The notes: generated from the letters alone by a model not told the origin. Shown: positions 51,894 to 60,585, numbered from the stretch's first letter. The stretch is DNA of 64,000 nucleotides from Candidatus Hodarchaeota archaeon (GCA_016840285.1 JAEOSR010000168.1:1-64000), one strand, 5' to 3'. Numbers and translations are program-made.

Positions 51894-52238
51894 CTAAGGA
51901 TTAGCGGGTCGAATATCCTGTTCTTCTTTCATTTGAGCCCTAATTATAGTTTTTCTTCCAGTTCTCACAAGGATATTTTCAATTCCTTCTTCCATTACCT
52001 GTTTCATGGAGTATTGAAATGTAGGTTTGATATTATAAGCGAACTTCTGATCTATAAACAATAAAAGGTATCTGACCTTAAAAGAACCTAAATCCATTTC
52101 AATTGTCCGTGATAGAATTCCTACAGCAAGTCCTGAATTATCTTGAGTGCTTTGGTCGCACAATTTCTTGATTTTTTGCCATTGATCGAATGTTTCACCA
52201 ATGATAGCCAATGATGTGACAAGTTTAGAAGATTTCAC
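51894..52238 (-). CDS. Hypothetical protein, possible pseudo-GTPase fragment
   Basis: 114 residues. By eye the pattern TSLAIIGETF, then about 40 residues to VRYLLLFIDQKFAY, has the strand spacing of a Ras-like GTPase (first strand, effector strand TIEMDLGSFKV, third strand with WDTAGQERF). The P-loop lysine and the G3 glycine are absent, so nucleotide binding is unlikely. It ends with REQ/K-rich residues. It meets the DnaJ gene tail-to-tail with no gap, and a true Ras-like GTPase lies 490 bases away. The resemblance is weak and could be chance; otherwise the protein is unknown. Confidence 0.45.
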   Translation of the reverse strand: MKSSKLVTSLAIIGETFDQWQKIKKLCDQSTQDNSGLAVGILSRTIEMDLGSFKVRYLLLFIDQKFAYNIKPTFQYSMKQVMEEGIENILVRTGRKTIIRAQMKEEQDIRPANP

Positions 52239-52375
52239 TTCATCACCAATCTCATTTGGTTTGTTAAATGAGAATGTTTATAATTTCTTGTAGTAGAAAT
52301 CATATATATATTAATCATCAATAATTGAGCTCCAAATATTTTTAATATATTGTAAAATTATTAATTCCATCATCA

Positions 52376-52389
52376 TTTTATATAAAATA
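52376..52389 (+). promoter_or_regulatory. TATA-like box upstream of the small-protein/GTPase operon
   Basis: TTTTATATAAAATA about 40 bases before ATG 52424, with AGGAGT at 52410-52415 as ribosome-binding site. Spacing gives a start site just before the ribosome-binding site. Confidence 0.55.
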
Positions 52390-52423
52390 AACAAATATCC
52401 AATATTAATAGGAGTAAAGAAAC

Positions 52424-52705
52424 ATGGTGAGACTTGTGTTTAAGAATAGATCATTTACAGAAGGGAGAGAGGAGGCTGGTGACGCTGTACTGATCTTAGA
52501 TGAGGCAACGCAGTCTGGAAAATTAGAGTATTCTCCTGATGCTGGTTTGATCTTACGTAGAACAGCTCGTCGGCAAGCTGAGAGTATTTGTAGATCGGGA
52601 TTTCAATTAGCAACTGGAAAAAGAATTGGAGCAGGATTCACCTTAGCAGAGGATGAAGATAAGATAGATGATCGCTTACTCCAAGAGGGATACAAGTACC
52701 GCTAA
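52424..52705 (+). CDS. Small conserved-looking protein upstream of a Ras-like GTPase
   Basis: 93 residues, soluble: a short beta-rich N-terminus (VRLVFKNRSF), a central region with many Arg (LRRTARRQAESICRSGF) and GKRIGAGFTLAEDEDK. I recognise no family. AGGAGT ten bases before the ATG gives a clear start. The GTPase gene begins 22 bases after the stop, so they are probably co-transcribed and may act together. Only one cysteine, so no zinc site. Confidence 0.6.
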   Translation: MVRLVFKNRSFTEGREEAGDAVLILDEATQSGKLEYSPDAGLILRRTARRQAESICRSGFQLATGKRIGAGFTLAEDEDKIDDRLLQEGYKYR

Positions 52706-52727
52706 TCCCGATTATAGGCAGGCCTAA

Positions 52728-53267
52728 ATGATAACCAGCACTTCAAAAATTGTTATGTGTGGTGACTATGGGGTAGGTAAAACAACTTTTGTCAAGTTGT
52801 TTTTGGGAGGTGAAATAGTTGGGGGTTACAAACCTACAATAGGCGTAGATATCGGCCGTAAAATTTTCGATATCGATCAGAGAAGAATCGCCTTCCAAAT
52901 TTGGGATCTTTCTGGACAAGAATCATTCCTTTCAATTAGAAAACAATTTTATAGCAGAACTAATGGAGCAATTCTAATTTTTGATATCTCTCGTCGTGAA
53001 ACATACCATAACATGACTCGATGGACTGAAGAATTGTTAGAACAGACAGGAAAGATACCTATTGTACTAGTAGGTAATAAAATCGATTTGCGTGATGAGT
53101 TAACCGAGTTTGTGGCAACAGAAGAGGGAGAGTTACTATCTAAAGATATTTCCAACCAAACTGGCATCATAACACCATTTGTTGAAGCAAGTGCTCTTAG
53201 ACACCATCAAAATCTGGAACCATTTATTTTACTTGGAAAAACAATTCTGGAACAAAAAGAGGCATAA
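52728..53267 (+). CDS. Ras/Rab-like small GTPase
   Basis: 179 residues with all five G motifs of the Ras superfamily: G1 GDYGVGKTT, G2 Thr in KPTIGVD, G3 WDLSGQE (with the catalytic Gln), G4 NKID, G5 EASAL. The switch regions and the YxNMTRWTEEL helix are closest to Rab/Ras rather than Arf. It has no C-terminal cysteine for prenylation, ending in LEQKEA. Numerous Ras-like GTPases are a hallmark of Asgard archaea. It follows an unknown 93-residue protein in a probable operon. Confidence 0.92.
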   Translation: MITSTSKIVMCGDYGVGKTTFVKLFLGGEIVGGYKPTIGVDIGRKIFDIDQRRIAFQIWDLSGQESFLSIRKQFYSRTNGAILIFDISRRETYHNMTRWTEELLEQTGKIPIVLVGNKIDLRDELTEFVATEEGELLSKDISNQTGIITPFVEASALRHHQNLEPFILLGKTILEQKEA

Positions 53268-53408
53268 TTCATATTTTTGACTTGAACATCCTTTGTTGAT
53301 GACATAAGTATCAACGTTCGTTAAAATGATTTGACTTCTAAACAAAATCTTTTAGGAAAATATATTTGAATCACTACTGAAAACTTTGATTAACGAAAAA
53401 CGGTTTGT

Positions 53409-54344
53409 GTGATTAACATTTCTAGAATTTTGATTCTTGCTGACATTCACGGAAATATTCAGGCTGTATCCAAACTACTTTCAATAATTGAGAAACAAAG
53501 ATGGCGAATAGATCTAATTTTGATCGCAGGGGATCTCCCTGAAACTACACCTATCCGTTTAATGCTGCAATATATCCTTTTTCATGGTAATCTATCTAAA
53601 AGTAAGTACACACGATGGGTCTATAAAGAAGGAGGAAGAAGGAAATTTATAAACAGTCAAATCAAATCTGTTAAGACTATTCTAACTCTTTTGGGTTCAC
53701 TAGAAGTTCCTATCATCTACGTACCCGGTAACGTGGATAGTTATGAAGTTCAACAAGTAATAAAAACTTGGTCAGCCTCAGAGGTATATTTCTTACATGT
53801 AACAAAAATAAAACTCGGGTCGTTACAAATTTGGGGGTATGGTGGATCTGAATTCACTCCAAAGAGGTATCACAAGCCATTGTGTGATATGGAATTTTTT
53901 CCAAGCGAGTTTTCTTCCCAATTAAATCCTTTATTCAAAATAAGTCCAGATACAAAGTCTTCTACCTTGAATATCCTGCTTACACATGAGCCACCAGCTT
54001 TTTGTTGTAAAACAACTGAAGGGACGATTAGTGGGGGATCTGCTGAAATTACAAGGTTCATGAAATATTTAAAACCAAATTTAGCGATATTTGGGCATTA
54101 TCATGAACTTCCCCTGGTAAAATCAGAAAATAATACTATTTTCGTTAATCCTGGGCCGTTAACACGTTATTATTTCGCGGTAATTGATATTAGAGAGAAG
54201 CATATGAACACTAGTATTAAAAAACTGAACCCTGGAGTATGTGACTTTAAGAATTTTATTTACGGTTATCGGTTCACACCACAATATGAGGATTTTAGAT
54301 TCATTGAGTTGGAAAAAAGGGGAAAAAAGGTTGGAAAATATTAG
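53409..54344 (+). CDS. Calcineurin-like metallophosphoesterase
   Basis: 311 residues with the metal motifs in order: ILADIHGNIQAV (DxH), LIAGDLPET (GD), YVPGNVDSYE (GN, with Val before Asp where His/Asp is usual), LLTHEPP (H) and FGHYHELPLV (GHxH). It hydrolyses phosphomonoesters or -diesters; the substrate cannot be read. The N-terminus starts directly at the first strand (GTG 53409 region, MINISRILI), so no signal. An inserted region at about 60-95 is basic. It overlaps the convergent KaiC-like gene by 4 bases. Confidence 0.88.
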   Translation: MINISRILILADIHGNIQAVSKLLSIIEKQRWRIDLILIAGDLPETTPIRLMLQYILFHGNLSKSKYTRWVYKEGGRRKFINSQIKSVKTILTLLGSLEVPIIYVPGNVDSYEVQQVIKTWSASEVYFLHVTKIKLGSLQIWGYGGSEFTPKRYHKPLCDMEFFPSEFSSQLNPLFKISPDTKSSTLNILLTHEPPAFCCKTTEGTISGGSAEITRFMKYLKPNLAIFGHYHELPLVKSENNTIFVNPGPLTRYYFAVIDIREKHMNTSIKKLNPGVCDFKNFIYGYRFTPQYEDFRFIELEKRGKKVGKY

Positions 54345-55120
54345 ATCCGCACAGTTGTTTCTAACCGAATTCCCTTCTTATCAATCGTCATTGGAACTGA
54401 AATTGGTAACAAGGTGCTTTTCCAGGATTTTTGAACAGAAAAATTAATAGATATTTTTCCTCCACCAACTCTGCCAAATGAAATATCAAACACAAAATCA
54501 GCCAAATGAGACGCCAATACTTCTACAGAGGAACCATGTAAATTCTTTACCATAAGAATAAAGTGAATTCCCGACCCACGTTGCCTTACTATGTGTTTCA
54601 ATGTTTCAATAGCAATTGATACGCTCTCCATTGAATTACTACGGATCATTGAGGATATTGAATGTATACATGTACAGACATTATCATGTTCAACAAGGGA
54701 TGGAACAAAAACTCTTGAAAAATAACGTAACGAATCTTGAGCATACTCGGCACCAAAATTTATACCAGGAAGAGATTGTAAGCCAATGACAGCCCCTTCA
54801 GCCGCTATCCTAGCGGTAAAAGCATCCATGAATTGCCACTTTTCACCAGCTACTACAAAAGGTTGAATGTTAAAATCATAAATCCCCATTTCTTCAATTA
54901 TTTCTTGAGGTCTCCCGTCATATGATAAATAAATGACTTTTTCTGTTGCTTTTGTCCGTAAAATCGAGAAGAGTATTTGTTGTGCAAATAATTCGAATTT
55001 AGTCCCTGGTTCTCCTAATACAAGTATTACACTCTTATCTGGAAGCCCAGGATTTTCTTCTCCTCCTAAGAATATGTCTAAAGATTGAACCCCTGTCCGA
55101 AGTATCTTATTTGATTCCAA
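54341..55120 (-). CDS. KaiC/RecA-superfamily protein with a broken Walker A
   Basis: 259 residues of KaiC-like fold: GVQSLDIFLGG start signature, LVLGEPGTKFELFAQQIL in place of the P-loop, IYLSYDGRPQEI, and HFILMVKNLHG. The normal GEPGTGKT is GEPGTKFE, losing the lysine and threonine that bind ATP, and the Walker B acid is not clear. So it should not hydrolyse ATP; related proteins in archaea act as signalling or recombinase paralogues. The ATG at 55118-55120 is the start. It is convergent with the phosphoesterase. Confidence 0.8.
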   Translation of the reverse strand: MESNKILRTGVQSLDIFLGGEENPGLPDKSVILVLGEPGTKFELFAQQILFSILRTKATEKVIYLSYDGRPQEIIEEMGIYDFNIQPFVVAGEKWQFMDAFTARIAAEGAVIGLQSLPGINFGAEYAQDSLRYFSRVFVPSLVEHDNVCTCIHSISSMIRSNSMESVSIAIETLKHIVRQRGSGIHFILMVKNLHGSSVEVLASHLADFVFDISFGRVGGGKISINFSVQKSWKSTLLPISVPMTIDKKGIRLETTVRI

Positions 55121-55437
55121 ATTCTATACATCTCCAATTGATCAAAGCTATCGATTTTCCTTTTTTACTATTAATTCTAACCTCTACGCGCTTTAAACAT
55201 CTGTTTAATGCTTAAGTTTCTAAATTGGCTAAATTCACAAAGTTCTCATAAAATTCTAAGTATTAATTTCCAAGTACACATTTTAATTATGTTTTTATTA
55301 CACTAGCAATTTAAATAATTCTAGGTTAATGTAAATGCTTGAGAGATTCACTTGAAAATTGATTATTATTTTTTCCCATGACGCTGATAAAGAAATATAT
55401 TAGTAAAACCTAAGAAGCTACATTTGAGCGGTTAAAT
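55121..55437. other. Intergenic region, 317 bases, no gene seen
   Basis: AT-rich gap between divergent genes, holding the promoters of the KaiC-like and hydrolase-like genes. I see no hairpin or repeat of note. AAGAAATATATTAGTAAA at about 55389-55406 is a TATA-like candidate for the hydrolase-like gene. Confidence 0.35.
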
Positions 55438-56229
55438 ATGTACGACGTAGATCCTCTAGCCCTTCCTTTTGAATTTAAAGGATTTGGTTCTAAAAGCGAA
55501 ATCGGGTGTCTACTCCTTCATTCGTTCACTGCAAGTCCGAGTGAAGTGCGACCTTTGGGAGTATTCTTAAGAAATTGTGGGTATTCTGGTATTGCTCCAT
55601 TATTGCCTGGACATGGGAGTGTACCAGAGGAATTAAGACAAACTACATGGTTAGATTGGTACTCTAATGCGAGAGAAGGACTCTTCTATTTAATCCAGAA
55701 TTATCCTAAAATAGTCATTATTGGGGTCGCACTGGGATCAGTACTTGCAACAATGTTATCAGCTTCTCCAGAAAGAGAACAGATTGGTGGATTAGTTCTT
55801 ATATCGCCCAGTCAACATCCTCCCTCAACATTGGTAAAAACAGTATTACCATTTTTGAAGTATATCAAGAAAAGTTTTACTACGATTTCTGAGGAAGAGG
55901 CTGGTATTATTAAGATTTTAGATGAGGAAAGAGGACAGTTCTACTATTCTAAAAGACCAACAGAATCATTAATTGAACTTTACAGAGTCATTGGATTCAC
56001 AAATCGTCGCTTGTCTCTTATTAATCAACCAACATTAATAATTCATAACGAAAGTGATAGTCTCTCACCTGATTTTATCATTGATAATCTCATAAACTGT
56101 CCCTATAAAGAACGATGGACGCACGAAAAGAGAGCTCGTTGGTTTTTTTACTCAGAAGAAGCTCAATCGGCTTTTGAAAAGATTGATAATTTTATTGAGT
56201 CACATTGTTTCAAAGAACAAAGTGAATAA
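55438..56229 (+). CDS. Alpha/beta-hydrolase-fold protein lacking catalytic Ser and His
   Basis: 263 residues resembling Est30-type carboxylesterases and monoacylglycerol lipases: LLLHSFTASPSEVRPLG, PLLPGHG, TWLDWYSNAREGL, and the acid region IIHNESDSLSPD. The nucleophile elbow GxSxG reads GVALG (Ser to Ala), and the usual SGHxI His motif near the C-terminus reads RARWFFYSEE. Two triad residues are missing, so esterase activity is improbable. The fold seems otherwise intact. It might bind a lipid or ester or serve as a scaffold (inference). It is convergent with the FAD oxidase, 14 bases apart. Confidence 0.82.
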   Translation: MYDVDPLALPFEFKGFGSKSEIGCLLLHSFTASPSEVRPLGVFLRNCGYSGIAPLLPGHGSVPEELRQTTWLDWYSNAREGLFYLIQNYPKIVIIGVALGSVLATMLSASPEREQIGGLVLISPSQHPPSTLVKTVLPFLKYIKKSFTTISEEEAGIIKILDEERGQFYYSKRPTESLIELYRVIGFTNRRLSLINQPTLIIHNESDSLSPDFIIDNLINCPYKERWTHEKRARWFFYSEEAQSAFEKIDNFIESHCFKEQSE

Positions 56230-56243
56230 TGATTAATCAATAG

Positions 56244-57872
56244 TTATCTGAATCTTTTGGGCACAATTCGATATAGAAAGCTCGCGAAAGGAGCGCCTAT
56301 CCGAATAATGAGCCAATATGGAAAAATTGGTAGAAATCGAGGTACCCAAGCCCCCCAGACCTTACCAGGATTAAATATGCCAAAGGGGTCAACTTTCTTC
56401 TTGAGTTGCTTCATTTCATGTAATTGTTTTTTGAATATTAAGCTTGAATAAGGGCTAAACCAAAGACCACTGCTATAGGGTTTACCTTTCCAACGACGAG
56501 CGATTTGTATTATGTCAAATGTTCTGATCCAATGAAAAGTATACGGTAAAGAACCAAATAACGGAATGGTTTTTTTTCGAATATCTGCAGGAAACCAAAC
56601 AAATAATATGCAATAACCGTCAGAAGTTGATACTAGTTCTAAAGCATAAGATTTCCTTTCATAGCGTTTTGATAAAGTCTCGATTATCCTATTTAAGTGG
56701 ATTATAGGAACTAGGACTTCTGCAACTATCAATGAAGGACCTCTACGTTTCAATCTAACTGTTTGAAATCGTTCATCCCAAAAGGTCGTACTCAAGTCTT
56801 TTGACAGTTCAGAAAGCTCATATTCACGAGTAATCTGATCAAAGTCTCCTTTATGCCAATCCTCTGCTATAAAACTCATGGAGATAATGCCACCATCATA
56901 ATCTTGAGTCTGCCAAACAGAATGATTCTGAAGAGGACTCTTCCAAAGAAGCTTTTGGTGATCATCAAATCGCAAAAAGAAAGGATTTAATTCTTGATAA
57001 GCTAAAATTGCATTTAGTAATTGATTCTGGTGAGGGGATGAAACAGCGATATGAACCATATTTGAGAGATCCCTTATTCTTAGAGTAACCTTCCAAAGAA
57101 TACCTAATCTACCACAACTACCAATAATAACATCTGGTTTAATCTGGAATTCTTTTCCTTTTGCACCAAGAATTGATGTGCTCACTATACTCTGATTTAC
57201 ACTACCATATTTTGCGGATCCAACTCCGTATCCCCCTTGAACTACCCAACCACCAACAGTCGACGATGGGCCTGAAGAAGGATATGATTGTAAAGTGAAA
57301 TTTACGGTCTCTAAATGTTTTCGGAGATTCTCCCAAGTAATACCACATTCTACTTCAACAGTGCTATTTCTCTCATCTATTTCTATGATATTGTTAAAAT
57401 TCGTTAACAATACGATTATCCCACTTTTGATAGGCAACGTTCCCCCATAACCAGAAGTTCCAGCTCCACGAGGGATTAAGGGAATTCGATATTGTTCACA
57501 AAGATTGATAATTGATTGTAATTCAACGATATCTTTTGGTTGTAGCACGGCAAGACAATTTAAGTTAAATAAAAGGCGGATTATTTTCGGGATATCACCA
57601 ATGTCTCTACTATAGAGTAAACGCTCATATTTTTTTCTGAAAACATGCATTCCTGCGTCCTGAAAGGCTTTCAGACTGGAGTAAATCTGCCCCCTTTGTT
57701 TTCTTAACGCTAGAAAGTAAATTAGTACTGTACAAAAACTTAGAATTATTAAAGCTACTCCAACTATCTGATAACCTTGATTTGCGTGTAAATCTGGCAT
57801 AGCGAAGAAATATATTGATATGATAACCAGACACAAGACAAACCACATAAAGAGTTTATCATAAGTACGCAA
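56244..57872 (-). CDS. Membrane-anchored FAD-linked oxidase (GlcD-like)
   Basis: 542 residues. Two TM helices at about 8-25 and 35-55 precede a linker and an FAD_binding_4 (PCMH) domain at about 115-280, with phosphate-binding GAGTSGYGG, SSGPSSTVGGWV and GSCGRLGILWKVTL. The C-terminal domain ends in the family's NPGKVWGAW (PFGIFNPGK). Such enzymes oxidise hydroxyacids, lactate, glycolate or sugar-alcohols, passing electrons to quinone or other carriers. The N-terminal anchor is not usual for GlcD and suggests electron delivery to the membrane. No GlcF partner is adjacent. Confidence 0.87.
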   Translation of the reverse strand: MRTYDKLFMWFVLCLVIISIYFFAMPDLHANQGYQIVGVALIILSFCTVLIYFLALRKQRGQIYSSLKAFQDAGMHVFRKKYERLLYSRDIGDIPKIIRLLFNLNCLAVLQPKDIVELQSIINLCEQYRIPLIPRGAGTSGYGGTLPIKSGIIVLLTNFNNIIEIDERNSTVEVECGITWENLRKHLETVNFTLQSYPSSGPSSTVGGWVVQGGYGVGSAKYGSVNQSIVSTSILGAKGKEFQIKPDVIIGSCGRLGILWKVTLRIRDLSNMVHIAVSSPHQNQLLNAILAYQELNPFFLRFDDHQKLLWKSPLQNHSVWQTQDYDGGIISMSFIAEDWHKGDFDQITREYELSELSKDLSTTFWDERFQTVRLKRRGPSLIVAEVLVPIIHLNRIIETLSKRYERKSYALELVSTSDGYCILFVWFPADIRKKTIPLFGSLPYTFHWIRTFDIIQIARRWKGKPYSSGLWFSPYSSLIFKKQLHEMKQLKKKVDPFGIFNPGKVWGAWVPRFLPIFPYWLIIRIGAPFASFLYRIVPKRFR

Positions 57873-58114
57873 TGAGGTTTCACTCCTCTAAGAGCAAATA
57901 TGAATAGAGTATAAAGAAAATTCTGACGACAAACATCTTCCAAAATCAATATACTTATTTTCGATTGTTTTAGAAAGAGACTTTTAAAAACATTTGATAA
58001 CTACTTCATTTGAGTTATTTACACAATAAATTATAATTATAATAGAAAATGTAACATGGATACCTGAAAAAAGAAATCTATCACACTGATCTACCCCAGA
58101 GGCATCAAAAAATT

Positions 58115-58783
58115 ATGAGGAAAGGCTTGATAAGATATATTATGTTTGATTTCGATGGAACCATTGTAGATTCAATGCCATTTCTTGAAAATAACGCAAT
58201 CTTTCTCTTATCAAATCATTATGGATTCTCAGAAGAAGAGGCTCAAAAGAAATATCGTGAAACATCTGGACTCCCCTTTCTTCAACAAATGGAAATTATT
58301 GCTCCTGGAAAGAATAATAGTCGAATTATCGAAATGTTTGAAAAAATGAAGCTTGAACGAATATATGAACAAAAACTCTTTACTGATTCGTCTAAGGTAC
58401 TAGAAAAATTAAAAGAGTTCGAATATTTGTTAGGAATATCGAGTGGCACAATTGAATCTATTATCGTTGAATATCTACAAAAACAAGGATTAAATATGGT
58501 TAATGACATTCTCGGTTGGCGTCCTGGGTTTGAGAAAGGAAGAGATCATTTTAGCTTTGTAAAATCCAAATACAAGTTATCCAGTGCTAATATCGTATTT
58601 ATTGGAGATTCCCTGAATGATGCTCGTAGAGCTAAAATGGAGGATATTACTTTTATTGGAAGAGAAGGCATGTTTCGTAAAGAGGATTTCCATACGATAA
58701 TACATGAGACTCCAGTCATTTCATCGCTGTCGGAAGTTAAAGGAATCCTCAGTAACTGGGAGAACGAAAAAAATGAATCTTAA
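58115..58783 (+). CDS. HAD-superfamily phosphatase
   Basis: 222 residues, HAD fold with a helical cap: motif I MFDFDGTIVDSMPF (nucleophile first Asp), motif II LLGISSGTIES, a lysine in RPGFEKGRDHFS (motif III) and motif IV FIGDSLNDARRA. Phosphoglycolate- or beta-phosphoglucomutase-like by layout; the substrate is unknown. It overlaps the start of the next gene (AN1 protein) by 11 bases, so it belongs to the operon that ends with the site-2 protease. Confidence 0.87.
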   Translation: MRKGLIRYIMFDFDGTIVDSMPFLENNAIFLLSNHYGFSEEEAQKKYRETSGLPFLQQMEIIAPGKNNSRIIEMFEKMKLERIYEQKLFTDSSKVLEKLKEFEYLLGISSGTIESIIVEYLQKQGLNMVNDILGWRPGFEKGRDHFSFVKSKYKLSSANIVFIGDSLNDARRAKMEDITFIGREGMFRKEDFHTIIHETPVISSLSEVKGILSNWENEKNES

Positions 58784-59201
58784 CTCAAAATATGTCACTG
58801 GTCTAGTTGTTATCGTTGTAGCTAGTATTGGTCTATTTTCCCCTTTAGGATTTATCTTTGGCTATCAACTTTTAGGGGATACTGCTTATTTTGCCTTCCC
58901 TTATCTCATATTGGGGATCATTACAATAACGATCGGAGTTATTTTCCTTGTTCTTCTATTCGCTCCTGAACGTATTAGAGGATTCCAAGCTGAATATGAG
59001 GCCTCCCCTGACTTAACACAATTTAAAGTGGTCAAAACCTATCCTAAAAGAGGGCCAGAACTCCCAAAAGTCCCCGAAGTTGGTTTTTGTAGTGCTTGTG
59101 GGAAAAAAGTGTTTAAACCATTTCAATGTTCGAGATGTGGACAAGTCCTTTGTGGGAAACATTATCTTCCAGGGAGTCATACATGCATAGAGGAGATGTA
59201 A
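58773..59201 (+). CDS. Membrane protein with C-terminal AN1-type zinc finger
   Basis: 142 residues from ATG 58773 (chosen as the first Met before two TM helices; an in-frame ATG at 58704 would overlap the HAD gene by 80 bases). TM1 about 7-30, TM2 about 42-67, then a cytoplasmic AN1 finger at about 105-141: FCSACGKKVF, FQCSRCGQVLCGKH, GSHTC (CxxC-x9-CxxC-x4-CxxH-x5-HxC). AN1 fingers in eukaryotes link ubiquitin-like adaptors to Cdc48/p97 and the proteasome. Here the stop codon abuts the TTG of a site-2 protease gene. Confidence 0.85.
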   Translation: MNLNSKYVTGLVVIVVASIGLFSPLGFIFGYQLLGDTAYFAFPYLILGIITITIGVIFLVLLFAPERIRGFQAEYEASPDLTQFKVVKTYPKRGPELPKVPEVGFCSACGKKVFKPFQCSRCGQVLCGKHYLPGSHTCIEEM

Positions 59202-59882
59202 TTGGCTCAAGAACCTGAATGGGACCAAGATTTCACTAAAAAGAATATCCTGGATAGACTCCATCTATCTGTTCAAGAGATATCTGAACTAGGAATTGGG
59301 TGGATAATCACTAGTTTAATCTTACTCTACCTATATGGACTGATTGAAGGAATTCTTCAAACAGGGAGGATTCCAAATGAATTTTTGATCTATCTGTTTA
59401 TCTGGGGTATAAGCTTTTTTGCACATGAACTATCTCACAAATTCATTGCTATCAAATATGGTGCAAGAGCATACTATAAACTTAGTAAAGAGGCACTTAT
59501 ATTAGCCTTAGTGAGTGTTATAATTCGTTTTCCAATTTTGGCAACAGGTGCTGTTTTTTGGTGGGGAGAGGCCACTGCTTCTGCAGGTATCCGAGGTAGA
59601 GTGTCTGCATCTGGGCCAATAATAAATTTTGTACTTGCTGGTCTGTTCATTTTACTAGAGGGAATAGGAATATTTTTTGAAGTCCCCGTATTTGTATTTA
59701 TCGGTCTTGTGGGTGTTCAATTAAATGTTCTTCTTGGAGTGTTTAATCTCCTCCCTATAGGAGTTTTAGATGGAGCTAAAGTACTTGCTTGGGATCCCAA
59801 AATATGGATATCATTAATTGGTAGTTTATTAGCAATTGGTTTTTTTGGTGGAGGATTTATCCCCTTTCTAGGTTCATTCTGA
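59202..59882 (+). CDS. M50 site-2-type intramembrane metalloprotease
   Basis: 226 residues with about six TM helices. The zinc motif HExxH is HELSH in SFFAHELSHKF; the second motif is NLLPIGVLDGAKV (D-G after NLLP). These are the signatures of S2P/SpoIVFB-like proteases, which cut TM substrates. No PDZ or CBS domain is attached. It starts at TTG 59202 immediately after the AN1 gene, so coupled translation is likely; the AN1 protein may select substrates (inference). Its 3' end overlaps the convergent regulator by 26 bases. Confidence 0.88.
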   Translation: MAQEPEWDQDFTKKNILDRLHLSVQEISELGIGWIITSLILLYLYGLIEGILQTGRIPNEFLIYLFIWGISFFAHELSHKFIAIKYGARAYYKLSKEALILALVSVIIRFPILATGAVFWWGEATASAGIRGRVSASGPIINFVLAGLFILLEGIGIFFEVPVFVFIGLVGVQLNVLLGVFNLLPIGVLDGAKVLAWDPKIWISLIGSLLAIGFFGGGFIPFLGSF

Positions 59883-60570
59883 TGCTTCCATTGTTAAGTT
59901 GGGCTTTCTGAAGTGGAGGGAATACATCACCAAGACGTGAAGATAACATAAAAGTAATGATGCTATTCAAATTAATGCTATCTAGACCAACAGGTGGCTC
60001 TCTATGTTCCTCGAAAAATTTCCTCTGGAATATCTTAAACTCTTTCTCAAATTGATCCCCTGTTTCTTTATCAAACAAAAAAATTGTAAAAATATTGAAA
60101 TCCTCTTCTTGATCGGGATTTTGAAAATAACTAATCATACTATTTACTAAATGATCATAAACAGTCTTTAAGATTTCACGGAATGCAATAAGGATATTAT
60201 GCATACGTACGATGGTTTTTTGTTTTTCTTCCCCTGAAAATTGATCAATAGTCTCATTTGTAATCAAAGTATCTAAATTAATGACTTCTGGATTTAAAGC
60301 CCAATATTTAACCTGTAAATTCCCTTTTTCCTCTGTTTTGGAAACATAAACCAAGTTGGCTTCCTTTAATTTTTCTAAATTTCGAGTGATGGTTGATATA
60401 TTCTTCTTTATGATTTTCGCTAATTGACCTGCTGTTAACTCATGGTAAAATACTAAATACATTGAAATTTGACTAACTGTTGGATTCTCAAATAATTCGA
60501 GGATTTTTGAGGTATTTGAAGTGGACATCGTATCTCTCCTTGGATTATTACTCAATTTGTTTGAAAGCAA
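59857..60570 (-). CDS. Winged-helix (ArsR/MarR-like) regulator
   Basis: 237 residues by the longest frame; ATG 60528 (MSTSNTSK) is preferred because CAAGGAGAGATACG provides a ribosome-binding site, giving 223 residues. HTH at about 20-75 of that: ISMYLVFYHELTAGQLAKIIKKNISTITRNLEKL, then wing VSKTEEKGNLQVKYWAL. The rest is helical and may bind a ligand or dimerise. It is divergent from an OPT-like transporter and separated by a TATA box and a palindrome, so it probably controls that transporter and itself (inference). Confidence 0.82.
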   Translation of the reverse strand: MLSNKLSNNPRRDTMSTSNTSKILELFENPTVSQISMYLVFYHELTAGQLAKIIKKNISTITRNLEKLKEANLVYVSKTEEKGNLQVKYWALNPEVINLDTLITNETIDQFSGEEKQKTIVRMHNILIAFREILKTVYDHLVNSMISYFQNPDQEEDFNIFTIFLFDKETGDQFEKEFKIFQRKFFEEHREPPVGLDSINLNSIITFMLSSRLGDVFPPLQKAQLNNGSIRMNLERG

Positions 60571-60573
60571 AGG

Positions 60574-60585
60574 GTATATAAATAG
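60574..60585 (-). promoter_or_regulatory. TATA box of the winged-helix regulator
   Basis: On the minus strand the sequence reads TATTTATATACC, matching the archaeal TATA element, about 50 bases upstream of ATG 60528. The operator-like palindrome lies just upstream, so a bound regulator could compete with TFB or block the opposite promoter. Confidence 0.55.
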
